A stretch of 64,000 nt of DNA. Source: Kosakonia sp. SMBL-WEM22. Lineage in GTDB: Bacteria > Pseudomonadota > Gammaproteobacteria > Enterobacterales > Enterobacteriaceae. Location of the stretch: the NCBI RefSeq assembly GCF_014490785.1, contig NZ_CP051488.1:930001-994000 (forward strand), in the 5' to 3' direction. The notes beneath the pieces are model-generated. The model saw nothing but the letters and a program-made list of their open reading frames with translations. It did no database searches and was not told the origin of the DNA. Below, piece after piece: positions 52,701-60,632 of the stretch. The translations under genes were made by a program, and so were the position numbers. Each line of letters starts with the position of its first letter. Within the stretch, counting starts at the first letter, position 1.

Positions 52701-53194
52701 CCGGGCTCGTCATTGCTGCGCGGGTTATGGTCACCAAGCGCGGCAATCGTATCGGCATCTGTACGTTGGATGACCGTTCCGGGCGTCTGGAAGTGATGTT
52801 GTTCACTGACGCGCTGGATAAATACCAGCAGCTGCTGGAAAAAGACCGCATACTTATCGTCAGCGGACAGGTCAGCTTTGATGACTTCAGCGGTGGGCTT
52901 AAAATGACCGCCCGTGAAGTCATGGACATTGACGAGGCCCGTGAAAAATATGCCCGCGGGCTTGCTATATCGCTGACGGACAGGCAAATTGATGACCAGC
53001 TTTTAAACCGACTCCGTCAGTCTCTGGAACCCCACCGTTCGGGAACCATTCCAGTACATCTCTATTACCAGAGGACGGATGCGCGCGCGCGGTTACGCTT
53101 CGGCGCAACCTGGCGTGTCTCTCCGAGCGATCGTTTACTTAACGATCTGCGTGGACTCATTGGTTCGGAGCAGGTGGAACTGGAGTTTGACTAA
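49712..53194 (+). CDS. dnaE: DNA polymerase III alpha subunit
   Basis: Replicative polymerase. It is 1160 aa, the E. coli length. The N-terminal PHP domain starts FVHLRVHSDYSMIDG. The catalytic aspartates are Asp401 and Asp403 in MPDFDVDF and Asp555 in VKFDFLGLR. The C-terminal OB fold and tau-binding region are present. Thirteen bases upstream of accA. Confidence 0.99.
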   Translation: MAEPRFVHLRVHSDYSMIDGLAKTGPLVKKAAALGSPALAITDFTNLCGLVKFYGTAHGAGIKPIVGADFHVQCDLIGDELTQLTVLAANNTGYQNLTLLISRAYQRGYGAAGPYIDRDWLIELNEGLILLSGARMGDVGKSLLRGNSALVEQCLDFYKTHFPDRYYLELIRTGRQDEENYLHAAVALAEAQGLPVVATNDVRFLEEGDFDAHEIRVAIHDGFTLDDPKRPRHYSAQQYMRNEEEMCELFSDIPEALENSVEIAKRCNVTVRLGEYFLPQFPTGDMTTEDFLVVKSKEGLEERLEFLFPDPAVRAEKRPPYDERLDVELQVINQMGFPGYFLIVMEFIQWSKDNGVPVGPGRGSGAGSLVAYALKITDLDPLEFDLLFERFLNPERVSMPDFDVDFCMEKRDQVIEHVADMYGRDAVSQIITFGTMAAKAVIRDVGRVLGHPYGFVDRISKLVPPDPGMTLAKAFEAEPQLPEIYEADEEVRALIDMARKLEGVTRNAGKHAGGVVIAPTKITDFAPLYCDEAGQHPVTQFDKNDVEYAGLVKFDFLGLRTLTIINWALEMINARREKQGEPPLDIAAIPLEDKKSFDMLQRSETTAVFQLESRGMKDLIKRLQPDCFEDMIALVALFRPGPLQSGMVDNFIDRKHGREEISYPDVQWQHESLKPVLEPTYGIILYQEQVMQIAQVLSGYTLGGADMLRRAMGKKKPEEMAKQRSIFEDGAKKNGIDGELAMKIFDLVEKFAGYGFNKSHSAAYALVSYQTLWLKAHYPAEFMAAVMTADMDNTEKVVGLVDECWRMGLKILPPDINSGLYHFHVNDDGEIVYGIGAIKGVGEGPIEAIIEARNNGGYFRELFDLCARTDIKKLNRRVLEKLIMSGAFDRLGPHRAALMNSLGDALKAADQHAKAEAIGQADMFGVLAEEPEQIEQSYASCQPWPEQVQLEGERETLGLYLTGHPINQYLKEIERYVGGYRLKDMHPTERGKVTTAAGLVIAARVMVTKRGNRIGICTLDDRSGRLEVMLFTDALDKYQQLLEKDRILIVSGQVSFDDFSGGLKMTAREVMDIDEAREKYARGLAISLTDRQIDDQLLNRLRQSLEPHRSGTIPVHLYYQRTDARARLRFGATWRVSPSDRLLNDLRGLIGSEQVELEFD

Positions 53195-53206
53195 TACAGG
53201 AATACT

Positions 53207-54166
53207 ATGAGTCTGAATTTCCTTGATTTCGAACAGCCGATTGCTGAGCTGGAAGCGAAAATCGATTCTCTGACCGCCGTTGGCCGTCAGGATGAAAAAC
53301 TGGATATTAACATCGACGAAGAGGTGCATCGTCTACGTGAAAAGAGCGTAGAGCTGACACGTAAAATCTTTGCCGATCTCGGTGCCTGGCAGGTTGCGCA
53401 GTTAGCCCGCCATCCGCTGCGTCCATACACCCTGGATTATGTCCGCCTGGCGTTCGACGAATTTGACGAGCTGGCCGGCGACCGCGCCTATGCTGACGAT
53501 AAAGCTATCGTTGGCGGCATCGCGCGTCTGGATGGTCGCCCGGTGATGATCATTGGTCATCAGAAAGGCCGTGAAACGAAAGAGAAGATTCGCCGCAACT
53601 TCGGTATGCCAGCGCCGGAAGGGTATCGTAAAGCGCTGCGTCTGATGGAGATGGCGGAACGCTTTAACATGCCGATCATCACCTTCATCGACACGCCGGG
53701 TGCTTATCCGGGCGTCGGCGCGGAAGAGCGCGGTCAGTCTGAAGCGATTGCCCGCAACCTGCGTGAAATGTCTCGCCTGAATGTGCCGGTTATCTGCACC
53801 GTGATTGGCGAAGGCGGCTCCGGCGGCGCGCTGGCGATTGGCGTTGGCGACAAGGTCAATATGCTGCAGTACAGCACCTACTCCGTGATCTCTCCGGAAG
53901 GCTGCGCCTCGATTCTGTGGAAAAGCGCTGACAAAGCACCGCTGGCGGCCGATGCGATGGGCATCATTGCACCGCGTCTGAAAGAGCTGAAACTAATTGA
54001 CTCTATCATTCCGGAACCGCTGGGCGGCGCGCACCGCAACCCAGAAGCGATTGCCGCTTCACTGAAAGCGCAGCTGCTGGCCGATCTCGCCGATCTGGAA
54101 GGGCTGAGCAAAGAAGATCTGCGCAACCGCCGCTACCAGCGTCTGATGAGCTACGGCTACGCCTGA
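53207..54166 (+). CDS. accA: Acetyl-CoA carboxylase carboxyltransferase alpha subunit
   Basis: With AccD it transfers the carboxyl group from biotin to acetyl-CoA, the first step of fatty-acid synthesis. It is 319 aa, the E. coli length. GHQKGRETKEKI and the ITFIDTPGAYPGVGAEERGQ block with GEGGSGGALAIG form the CoA-binding crotonase-like core. Last gene of the long series; a terminator follows. Confidence 0.99.
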   Translation: MSLNFLDFEQPIAELEAKIDSLTAVGRQDEKLDINIDEEVHRLREKSVELTRKIFADLGAWQVAQLARHPLRPYTLDYVRLAFDEFDELAGDRAYADDKAIVGGIARLDGRPVMIIGHQKGRETKEKIRRNFGMPAPEGYRKALRLMEMAERFNMPIITFIDTPGAYPGVGAEERGQSEAIARNLREMSRLNVPVICTVIGEGGSGGALAIGVGDKVNMLQYSTYSVISPEGCASILWKSADKAPLAADAMGIIAPRLKELKLIDSIIPEPLGGAHRNPEAIAASLKAQLLADLADLEGLSKEDLRNRRYQRLMSYGYA

Positions 54167-54196
54167 TAGCGAAACGCTGTGTAAAACGCGATAATG

Positions 54197-54223
54197 AGCC
54201 GCACCCCGGGTGCGGCTTTTTTT
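54197..54223 (+). terminator. Terminator after accA
   Basis: Stem AGCCGCACC / GGTGCGGCT around CCG, followed by a run of seven T. It separates accA from ldcC. Confidence 0.93.
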
Positions 54224-54277
54224 ATACCTGCTGTTTACCTCAACTATGCTTAGCTAAGGTTTTTAACGGAGGTAGTT

Positions 54278-56416
54278 GTGAATATTATTGCCATCATGGG
54301 ACCCCATGGCGTTTTCTACAAAGATGAGCCGATTAAGGAGCTGGAACAGGCCTTACAGGCGCAGGGTTTTCAGATCATCTGGCCAAGAAACAGCACCGAC
54401 TTACTGAAATTTATCGAACATAATCCCCGCATCTGTGGCGTGATCTTTGACTGGGACGAGTACAACCTCGACCTGTGCTGCGAGATCAACCAGCTTAACG
54501 AATACCTCCCGCTCTACGGTTTTATTAACACCCACTCGACGATGGATGTCAGCGCCCAGGATATGCGCATGGCGCTATGGTTCTTCGAATATGCACTGAG
54601 CGTAGCGGATGATATTGCGACGCGTATCGCGCAATACACCAAAGAGTACCTGGAGAACATTACGCCGCCCTTTACCCGGGCGCTGTTTACCTACGTCAAA
54701 GAGGGGAAGTACACCTTCTGTACGCCAGGGCATATGGCGGGCACCGCCTACCAAAAAAGCCCGGTCGGCTGCCTCTTCTATGACTTCTTTGGCGGCAACA
54801 CGCTGAAAGCAGATGTCTCGATCTCGGTGACGGAGCTCGGATCGCTGCTCGATCACACCGGCCCGCACCTCGAGGCGGAGGAGTATATTGCCCGCACCTT
54901 CGGCGCAGAGCAGAGCTATATGGTGACGAATGGCACCTCCACGTCGAATAAGATCGTCGGTATGTACGCCGCACCAACCGGCAGCACGCTGCTTATTGAC
55001 CGTAACTGCCATAAATCACTGGCTCACCTGCTGATGATGAGTGATGTTACGCCGCTGTGGCTGAAACCGGGGCGTAACGCGCTGGGCATTCTTGGCGGCA
55101 TTCCGCGCCGCGAGTTTAGCTCAGTCAGCATTGAGCAGAAGATCGTTGCTACGCCAGGCGCAAGCTGGCCGGTGCACGCGGTGATCACCAACTCGACCTA
55201 TGACGGCCTGCTCTACAACACCGACTGGATCAAGAAGACGCTGGATGTACCGTCGATTCACTTCGACTCCGCCTGGGTTCCCTACACCAATTTCCACCCG
55301 ATTTACGCTGGCAAGAGCGGCATGAGCGGCGATCGCGTGCCGGGGAAAGTCTTCTATGAAACGCAGTCGACGCACAAAATGTTGGCTGCCTTCTCGCAGG
55401 CGTCGCTGATTCATATCAAAGGTGAATATGACGAAGATGCTTTTAACGAAGCCTTTATGATGCATACCACGACGTCACCGAGTTATCCGCTGGTCGCCTC
55501 CATCGAAACGGCGGCGGCGATGCTGCGCGGCAATCCTGGCAAGCGGCTCATTAACCGCTCGGTAGAGCGCGCGCTCCACTTCCGTAAAGAGGTTCAGCGG
55601 CTGAAAGAGGAGGCCGATGGCTGGTTCTTTGATATCTGGCAGCCGGAAGAGATTGATGAAGCGGAGTGCTGGCCGGTAGCTCCAGGTGCAGAGTGGCACG
55701 GTTTTCGCGAGGCCGATGAGGATCATATGTTCCTCGATCCGGTGAAGGTGACGATCCTGACGCCGGGCATGGATGAGGTCGGCAATATGGGCGAAGAGGG
55801 GATCCCGGCGGCGCTGGTGGCGAAGTTCCTTGATGAGCGCGGCGTCGTGGTAGAGAAAACCGGGCCTTATAATCTGCTGTTTCTCTTCAGTATCGGCATT
55901 GATAAAACGCGGGCAATGGGTCTGCTGCGCGGCTTGATGGAGTTTAAGCGTGCCTACGATCTCAACCTGCGGGTGCGCAATATGCTGCCGGATCTCTACG
56001 CGGAAGATCCCGATTTCTACCGCAATATGCGTATTCAGGATCTGGCGCAGGGGATCCACAAGCTGATCCGCCAGCACGATCTGCCGCGCCTGATGTTGCA
56101 GGCCTTCGACGTGTTGCCGGAGATGAAGCTGACGCCGCATCAGGCATGGCAGCGACAGGTGCGCGGCGATGTCGAAACGGTAGCGCTGGAGGCGCTTATC
56201 GGGCGCGTCTCCGCCAATATGATCCTGCCCTATCCGCCGGGCGTGCCGCTGGTGATGCCGGGTGAGATGATCACCGAGCAGAGCCGGGCGGTGCTCGACT
56301 TCCTGCTGATGCTCTGCGCCATTGGCCGCCACTATCCCGGTTTCGAAACGGATATTCACGGCGCAAAACGAGACGAAGAGGGGTGTTATTACGTCAGAGT
56401 CCTAAAAACGAGCTGA
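54278..56416 (+). CDS. ldcC: Lysine decarboxylase, constitutive type, GTG start
   Basis: Decarboxylates lysine to cadaverine. It is 712 aa (E. coli LdcC 713). An N-terminal wing domain (response-regulator-like) precedes the PLP domain with Lys367 in ETQSTHKMLAAF. The start is GTG with ACGGAGG close upstream. The position after accA is that of ldcC, not of acid-induced cadA; no cadB lies next to it. Confidence 0.97.
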   Translation: MNIIAIMGPHGVFYKDEPIKELEQALQAQGFQIIWPRNSTDLLKFIEHNPRICGVIFDWDEYNLDLCCEINQLNEYLPLYGFINTHSTMDVSAQDMRMALWFFEYALSVADDIATRIAQYTKEYLENITPPFTRALFTYVKEGKYTFCTPGHMAGTAYQKSPVGCLFYDFFGGNTLKADVSISVTELGSLLDHTGPHLEAEEYIARTFGAEQSYMVTNGTSTSNKIVGMYAAPTGSTLLIDRNCHKSLAHLLMMSDVTPLWLKPGRNALGILGGIPRREFSSVSIEQKIVATPGASWPVHAVITNSTYDGLLYNTDWIKKTLDVPSIHFDSAWVPYTNFHPIYAGKSGMSGDRVPGKVFYETQSTHKMLAAFSQASLIHIKGEYDEDAFNEAFMMHTTTSPSYPLVASIETAAAMLRGNPGKRLINRSVERALHFRKEVQRLKEEADGWFFDIWQPEEIDEAECWPVAPGAEWHGFREADEDHMFLDPVKVTILTPGMDEVGNMGEEGIPAALVAKFLDERGVVVEKTGPYNLLFLFSIGIDKTRAMGLLRGLMEFKRAYDLNLRVRNMLPDLYAEDPDFYRNMRIQDLAQGIHKLIRQHDLPRLMLQAFDVLPEMKLTPHQAWQRQVRGDVETVALEALIGRVSANMILPYPPGVPLVMPGEMITEQSRAVLDFLLMLCAIGRHYPGFETDIHGAKRDEEGCYYVRVLKTS

Positions 56417-56474
56417 ATGGTTGCGGGCGTTTCCCGGCGGGCGTAACGTTCTGGCATCAAAAAAAGGAGAGATT

Positions 56475-56864
56475 ATGCTGGGTTTAAAACAGGTTCACCA
56501 TATCGCCATCATCGCGACGGATTATGCGAAGAGCAAAGCCTTCTACTGCGACATTCTCGGTTTTACGCTGCTCAGTGAGGTCTATCGCGAAGCGCGCGAC
56601 TCATGGAAAGGCGATCTGGCGCTTAACGGGCAGTACGTTATCGAACTGTTCTCGTTTCCGTTCCCGCCCGCACGCCCCAGCCGGCCGGAAGCCTGTGGGC
56701 TGCGCCACCTGGCGTTCAGCGTGGAAGATATTGACCAGGCGGTAGCGCACCTCACCGCGCAGGGCGTGGCGTGTGAAGAGATCCGCATCGACCCCTGCAC
56801 CGATAAACGCTTCACCTTTTTTAACGATCCCGATGGCCTGCCGCTGGAGCTTTACCAGCAGTAA
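56475..56864 (+). CDS. yaeR: YaeR, VOC/glyoxalase family protein
   Basis: It is 129 aa, a single vicinal-oxygen-chelate domain. Metal-ligand-like positions are in VHHIAIIATDY, LRHLAFSVEDID and GLPLELYQQ. The substrate is not known; E. coli YaeR is a conserved neighbour of ldcC and tilS. The ATG at 56475 follows AAGGAGAG; the frame extends to 56421. Confidence 0.95.
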   Translation: MLGLKQVHHIAIIATDYAKSKAFYCDILGFTLLSEVYREARDSWKGDLALNGQYVIELFSFPFPPARPSRPEACGLRHLAFSVEDIDQAVAHLTAQGVACEEIRIDPCTDKRFTFFNDPDGLPLELYQQ

Positions 56865-56881
56865 GGCTTGCCACTTCTGCG

Positions 56882-56906
56882 AATGCCCGGTAACGTGCCG
56901 GGCATT
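56882..56906 (+). terminator. Hairpin between yaeR and tilS
   Basis: Perfect nine-base stem AATGCCCGG / CCGGGCATT with loop TAACGTG, followed by GTTCC. The T-run is weak, so it may be an imperfect terminator that lets some transcription reach tilS. Confidence 0.6.
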
Positions 56907-56927
56907 GTTCCCGTATCAACACTCACT

Positions 56928-58223
56928 ATGACCACGCCACTGCTTCTCTCGTTGCCGACCGAATCACGCCAGTTTCTGGTGGCGTTCAGCGGTGGGCTCG
57001 ACTCCACTGTTTTGCTGCATCAGCTGCGGCTCTGGCGTGAAGATCACCCCGACGTGCAGCTGCGCGCCATTCATGTGCATCACGGCTTAAGCCCGCATGC
57101 CGATCGCTGGGTTGCACACTGCGAATCACTATGTGAAAGCTGGCAGATCCCGCTATTAACTGCTCGCGTCACGCTGGTGGACGACGGGAAGGGAATAGAG
57201 GCGCAGGCGCGTACCGCGCGCTACCAGGCTTTTCGTGATGCGCTGTTAGCGGGTGAAGTGCTGGTCACCGCTCAGCATCTCGACGATCAGTGCGAGACAG
57301 TGCTGCTGGCGCTTAAACGCGGCAGCGGGCCGGCCGGGCTGGCTGCGATGCCGCAGAGTTTGCCGTTTGCCGATACGCAGCTGATCCGCCCGTTGCTCAA
57401 CCAGAGCCGGGCGGCACTGGAGCAGTGGGCGCGCGATCATCACCTCGGCTGGATCGAGGATGAGAGCAACACCGACACGCGCTTCGACCGCAATTTCCTG
57501 CGTCAGGATATCCTTCCCCTGTTAAACGCCCGCTGGCCGCATTTTGCCGATGCGGCGGCGCGCAGTGCCGCGCTGTGCGGTGACCAGGAGCAGTTGTTGG
57601 ATGAGCTGCTGGCAGAGTCATTATCAACCATGACCAGCGCAGAGGGGGCGTTGACGATTGCGCCTCTCACCGCGTACAGCGAGGCCCGACGGCGGGCGCT
57701 TTTGCGCCGCTGGCTGGCGCAGCGCGGGGCGGCAATGCCTTCGCGGGCGATGCTCGATCGCATGTGGCAGGAGGTGGCGCTCGCCCGGGAAGATGCGGTG
57801 CCGTGCTTGCGCATTGGCGATGATGAGGTGCGGCGTTATCAGGGGGAGCTGTGGTGGGTGAAGCGCACCGCGCATCCGCGTGATGTCGAGCTTAGCTGGC
57901 CTGCGCCTTACGCCACGCTCACTCTGCCGCAGGGATTAGGCTCTCTGTCGTTGATGTCCGGCGGGGAGTTACGTGCGCCCGCTATCGGTGAAGCGGTCTC
58001 CGTGCGCTTTCAGGCACCCGGCCTGATCCATATCGTCGGCCGTCACGGCGGGCGGAAGCTGAAAAAACTGTGGCAGGAGCTGGGCGTTCCCCCGTGGCAG
58101 CGCGATGCCACGCCGCTGCTCTTTTATGGCGATACGCTGATTGCGGCGGCCGATCGGTTTGTAACGCAGGAAGGGGTAAAAGAGGCGGGGCAAATGGGTG
58201 TGCGTCTGGTGTGGCAAAGATAG
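56928..58223 (+). CDS. tilS: tRNA(Ile)-lysidine synthase
   Basis: Modifies C34 of tRNA(Ile2) to lysidine so that it reads AUA. It is 431 aa (E. coli 432). The P-loop is SGGLDS (residues 21-26) in the N-type ATP pyrophosphatase domain, followed by HVHHGL and the C-terminal GGRKLKKLWQELGVPPW. The ATG at 56928 has no good ribosome-binding site; the frame reaches 56868 and the start is somewhat uncertain. Confidence 0.95.
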   Translation: MTTPLLLSLPTESRQFLVAFSGGLDSTVLLHQLRLWREDHPDVQLRAIHVHHGLSPHADRWVAHCESLCESWQIPLLTARVTLVDDGKGIEAQARTARYQAFRDALLAGEVLVTAQHLDDQCETVLLALKRGSGPAGLAAMPQSLPFADTQLIRPLLNQSRAALEQWARDHHLGWIEDESNTDTRFDRNFLRQDILPLLNARWPHFADAAARSAALCGDQEQLLDELLAESLSTMTSAEGALTIAPLTAYSEARRRALLRRWLAQRGAAMPSRAMLDRMWQEVALAREDAVPCLRIGDDEVRRYQGELWWVKRTAHPRDVELSWPAPYATLTLPQGLGSLSLMSGGELRAPAIGEAVSVRFQAPGLIHIVGRHGGRKLKKLWQELGVPPWQRDATPLLFYGDTLIAAADRFVTQEGVKEAGQMGVRLVWQR

Positions 58224-58248
58224 CGGGCAGCGACGCTGCCCGCACGGT

Positions 58249-58509
58249 TCAGGACTCGCTCACCACTACGGTGCCGATTTCGGGATGGCTGAAGCTGGCG
58301 ATTCTGTCCAGACGCAGTTCACGGGTCTCCCCGGCGGCGTCAATCACCAGATACTCAACGTTTTTACGTAACAGCAGATCGTTCGCTTTGGCGCTGAGGA
58401 CCTCGCCATCTTTCATTTCCAGCTTCAATAAAAGATGATGCTGGCAGGCGAGTTCAAGATTGTCATAATCATCACAATTGATGGGTTGATAGGCATCATT
58501 TATTGACAT
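58249..58509 (-). CDS. rof: Rof, Rho-binding antiterminator
   Basis: Inhibits Rho-dependent termination by binding the Rho primary RNA site. It is 86 aa (E. coli 84). The conserved stretch YQPINCDDYDNLELACQHHL and the acidic surface are retained. Its ATG (58507-58509) lies inside the yaeP frame, a 14-base overlap, so it is translated from the same mRNA. Confidence 0.96.
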   Translation of the reverse strand: MSINDAYQPINCDDYDNLELACQHHLLLKLEMKDGEVLSAKANDLLLRKNVEYLVIDAAGETRELRLDRIASFSHPEIGTVVVSES

Positions 58510-58696
58510 AATCGCTCACCAGTAAGTTCGCGGCAGCATAAGCTGCCTTATCCCTGACCGACTCTGAAAGGGTGTCATCCGACGCCATTTCATTCAAGAC
58601 CTTCAATACGCACCCCAGCGCGTCCGGGATATACCCCACATCTCCGCTGGCGATTTCCGCATAACGTTTGCGCACTAGCTCACAATAATTATCCAC
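58496..58696 (-). CDS. yaeP: YaeP, UPF0253 small protein, GTG start
   Basis: It is 66 aa, the same as E. coli YaeP. The frame extends to 58738, but the GTG at 58694-58696 is preceded by AGGAGGTGAT, a perfect Shine-Dalgarno, and gives the known N-terminus (VDNYCELVRKRYAEIASGD). Conserved all-alpha protein of unknown function. Overlaps rof by 14 bases. Confidence 0.95.
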   Translation of the reverse strand: MDNYCELVRKRYAEIASGDVGYIPDALGCVLKVLNEMASDDTLSESVRDKAAYAAANLLVSDYVNK

Positions 58697-58773
58697 ATCA
58701 CCTCCTGCCAGTCTCCCGGCTTTACTGTGAGATAACACTAAGCCTACGAAGTTAACTTCTGTTTAGCAAGGTG

Positions 58774-58782
58774 ACTATACCA
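58774..58782 (-). promoter_or_regulatory. Candidate extended -10 promoter for yaeP-rof
   Basis: On the minus strand TGGTATAGT is an extended -10 (TGn plus a 5/6 match to TATAAT) about 80 bases upstream of the yaeP GTG. There is no good -35 box. Confidence 0.4.
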
Positions 58783-58890
58783 TAGCTTGTTTACCATTAT
58801 CAGAGCGATGAATAACGCTAGCGGCAAGAGATAACAGCGCTTTATGCTTATTTTCGCTACAATGGCGGCCATTTTATGAAGGAGGGTGTA

Positions 58891-59436
58891 ATGGCGTTAA
58901 AAGCGACAATTTATAAGGCGACGGTGAATGTGGCCGACATGGATCGGAACCAGTTTTTAGACGCCGCCCTAACGCTGGCCCGTCATCCTTCCGAAACGCA
59001 GGAGCGCATGATGCTGCGCCTGCTGGCCTGGATAAAGTATGCCGACGAGCGGTTGCAGTTTACGCGCGGGCTGAGCGCTGATGAGGAGCCTGAAGCGTGG
59101 CTGCGCAACGACTACCTCGGGATCGATCTCTGGATCGAGCTTGGCCTGCCAGATGAGAAGCGACTGAAGAAGGCGTGTAACCAGGCAAAAGAGGTGGCGC
59201 TCTTTACCTATAACTCGCGCGCGGCAAACATCTGGTGGCAGCAAAACCAGGCGCGCTGCGCAACTTTCAGCAATTTACGTATCTGGTATCTGGATGACGC
59301 ACAGCTGGCAGCACTTAGCGCATTCGCTGACGATCGCACTATGAATCTGCAGGCGACGCTGCAGGATGGCGCAATCTGGCTCTCTGATGCCACGCAAAAT
59401 GTGGAGTTCCATTTTGAAACCTGGCAGCAACCATGA
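58891..59436 (+). CDS. yaeQ: YaeQ, PD-(D/E)xK-like protein
   Basis: It is 181 aa, the E. coli length. Homologue of a Salmonella protein linked to RfaH-dependent haemolysin expression; structures show a PD-(D/E)xK nuclease-like fold, but activity is unproven. DEPEAWLRND..GIDLWIELG is the conserved core. The ATG at 58891 follows GGAGGG; ATGA overlap with arfB. Confidence 0.93.
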   Translation: MALKATIYKATVNVADMDRNQFLDAALTLARHPSETQERMMLRLLAWIKYADERLQFTRGLSADEEPEAWLRNDYLGIDLWIELGLPDEKRLKKACNQAKEVALFTYNSRAANIWWQQNQARCATFSNLRIWYLDDAQLAALSAFADDRTMNLQATLQDGAIWLSDATQNVEFHFETWQQP

Positions 59437-59858
59437 TTGAGATCTCCCGCTCCGTCTCCCTGCCTGAGGATGAGCTGGAGATCACCGCCGTGCGCTCACA
59501 GGGTGCGGGCGGGCAGCACGTCAACAAAAGCTCAACCGCTATTCATCTGCGTTTTGACATTCGCGCCTCCAGCCTGCCAGAGTATTACAAGGCGCGCTTG
59601 CTCGACGTGTCGCACCATTTGATAAGCCAGGATGGCTGGATTGTTATCAAAGCGCAGGAGTACCGCAGCCAGGAGATGAACCGCGAAGCGGCGATAGCCC
59701 GCCTGGTTGCGCTAATTAAAGAGTTAACCGTAGTGCAGAAAAGCCGTCGGGCCACGCGCCCAACCCGCGCCTCGAAAGAGCGGCGGTTATCGACGAAGTC
59801 ACAAAAGTCGACGGTCAAAGCGCTACGCGGCAAAGTCCGTCGTCATGACGGCGGATAA
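59433..59858 (+). CDS. arfB: Peptidyl-tRNA hydrolase ArfB, ribosome rescue factor
   Basis: Formerly yaeJ. Enters stalled ribosomes lacking a stop codon and releases the peptide. It is 141 aa (E. coli 140). The catalytic GGQ is at residues 26-28 (SQGAGGQHVNK). The basic C-terminal tail that threads the mRNA channel is present (SRRATRPTRASKERR, KALRGKVRR). Coupled to yaeQ by an ATGA overlap. Confidence 0.98.
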   Translation: MIEISRSVSLPEDELEITAVRSQGAGGQHVNKSSTAIHLRFDIRASSLPEYYKARLLDVSHHLISQDGWIVIKAQEYRSQEMNREAAIARLVALIKELTVVQKSRRATRPTRASKERRLSTKSQKSTVKALRGKVRRHDGG

Positions 59859-59889
59859 AGACAACGGAAACAAGCATAAGGAAACGAGT

Positions 59890-60585
59890 GTGAATAGAGC
59901 GATTTTAGCCGTCGCGGCAGGGTGTACCCTCTTTGCCCTTTTTGGCTGTAATAACCGTAACGAGACGGAGATGGTACAGCCTACCCAGGTCGAAGAGCTG
60001 AAACCGATGCAGCAGAGCTGGCGCGGTGTCTTGCCCTGCGCGGATTGTGAAGGTATTGAAACCTCGCTGTTTCTGCAAAAAGAGGGCAGTTGGGTAATGA
60101 ACCAGCGGTACCAGGGCGGGAAAGCGCCATCGGTATTCGGCACCTATGGCAACTGGGCGCGCACGGCGGACAAATTAGTGCTTACCGATAGCCATGGCAA
60201 CAAAACCTACTTCCGTGCGAAGGGTGACGCGCTGGAGATGCTGGATCAGGAGGGCAACCCGATTAAGTCGTCGCTCAACTACACCCTGCAACCGGTGAAA
60301 GCACCGCTGCCAACCACGCCGATGGCGATGCGCGGCATGTATAAATATATGGCGGATGCGGCAGTCTTTACCGATTGCGCGACCGGAAAAGAGGTGGCGG
60401 TCGCCAGCAATGCGCAGCTTGAGCGCGATTATGCGGCGGCGCGCGGCACGGAGCTGAAGCCGATTCTGCTGGTGGTGGAGGGGCATTTTGCGCTGGAGCC
60501 GAACCCGGACAACGGTGCGGCGCAGAGAGTGCTGGTGACGAACAACAAAGGCAAATTCAGCGCGGATAAAGACTGTGATGAGTAG
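59890..60585 (+). CDS. nlpE: NlpE, outer-membrane lipoprotein and Cpx surface sensor, GTG start
   Basis: Also called cutF. Overproduction activates the Cpx response after surface contact. It is 231 aa (E. coli 236). A lipobox LFGC with Cys20 follows a signal peptide. A CxxC (LPCADCEG) lies in the N-terminal domain, and two further cysteines (TDCATG, KDCDE) in the C-terminal domain. The start is the GTG at 59890 with AAGG eight bases upstream; the frame extends to 59845 and overlaps arfB. Confidence 0.94.
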   Translation: MNRAILAVAAGCTLFALFGCNNRNETEMVQPTQVEELKPMQQSWRGVLPCADCEGIETSLFLQKEGSWVMNQRYQGGKAPSVFGTYGNWARTADKLVLTDSHGNKTYFRAKGDALEMLDQEGNPIKSSLNYTLQPVKAPLPTTPMAMRGMYKYMADAAVFTDCATGKEVAVASNAQLERDYAAARGTELKPILLVVEGHFALEPNPDNGAAQRVLVTNNKGKFSADKDCDE

Positions 60586-60598
60586 TGTCTGACAGCAT

Positions 60599-60627
60599 AA
60601 AAAAAGCCCCGTTACGGGGCTTTTTTA
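60599..60627. terminator. Bidirectional terminator between nlpE and proS
   Basis: Stem AAAAAGCCCCG / CGGGGCTTTTT with flanking A and T runs, between the convergent stops at 60585 and 60633. It works for both genes. The E. coli gene yaeF, between these two, is absent. Confidence 0.93.
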
Positions 60628-60632
60628 TTGGC

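Noticed and set aside
54278..56416. Inducible lysine decarboxylase cadA
   Set aside because: No cadB or cadC next to it; the accA-ldcC-yaeR-tilS context and the close sequence match are those of ldcC.
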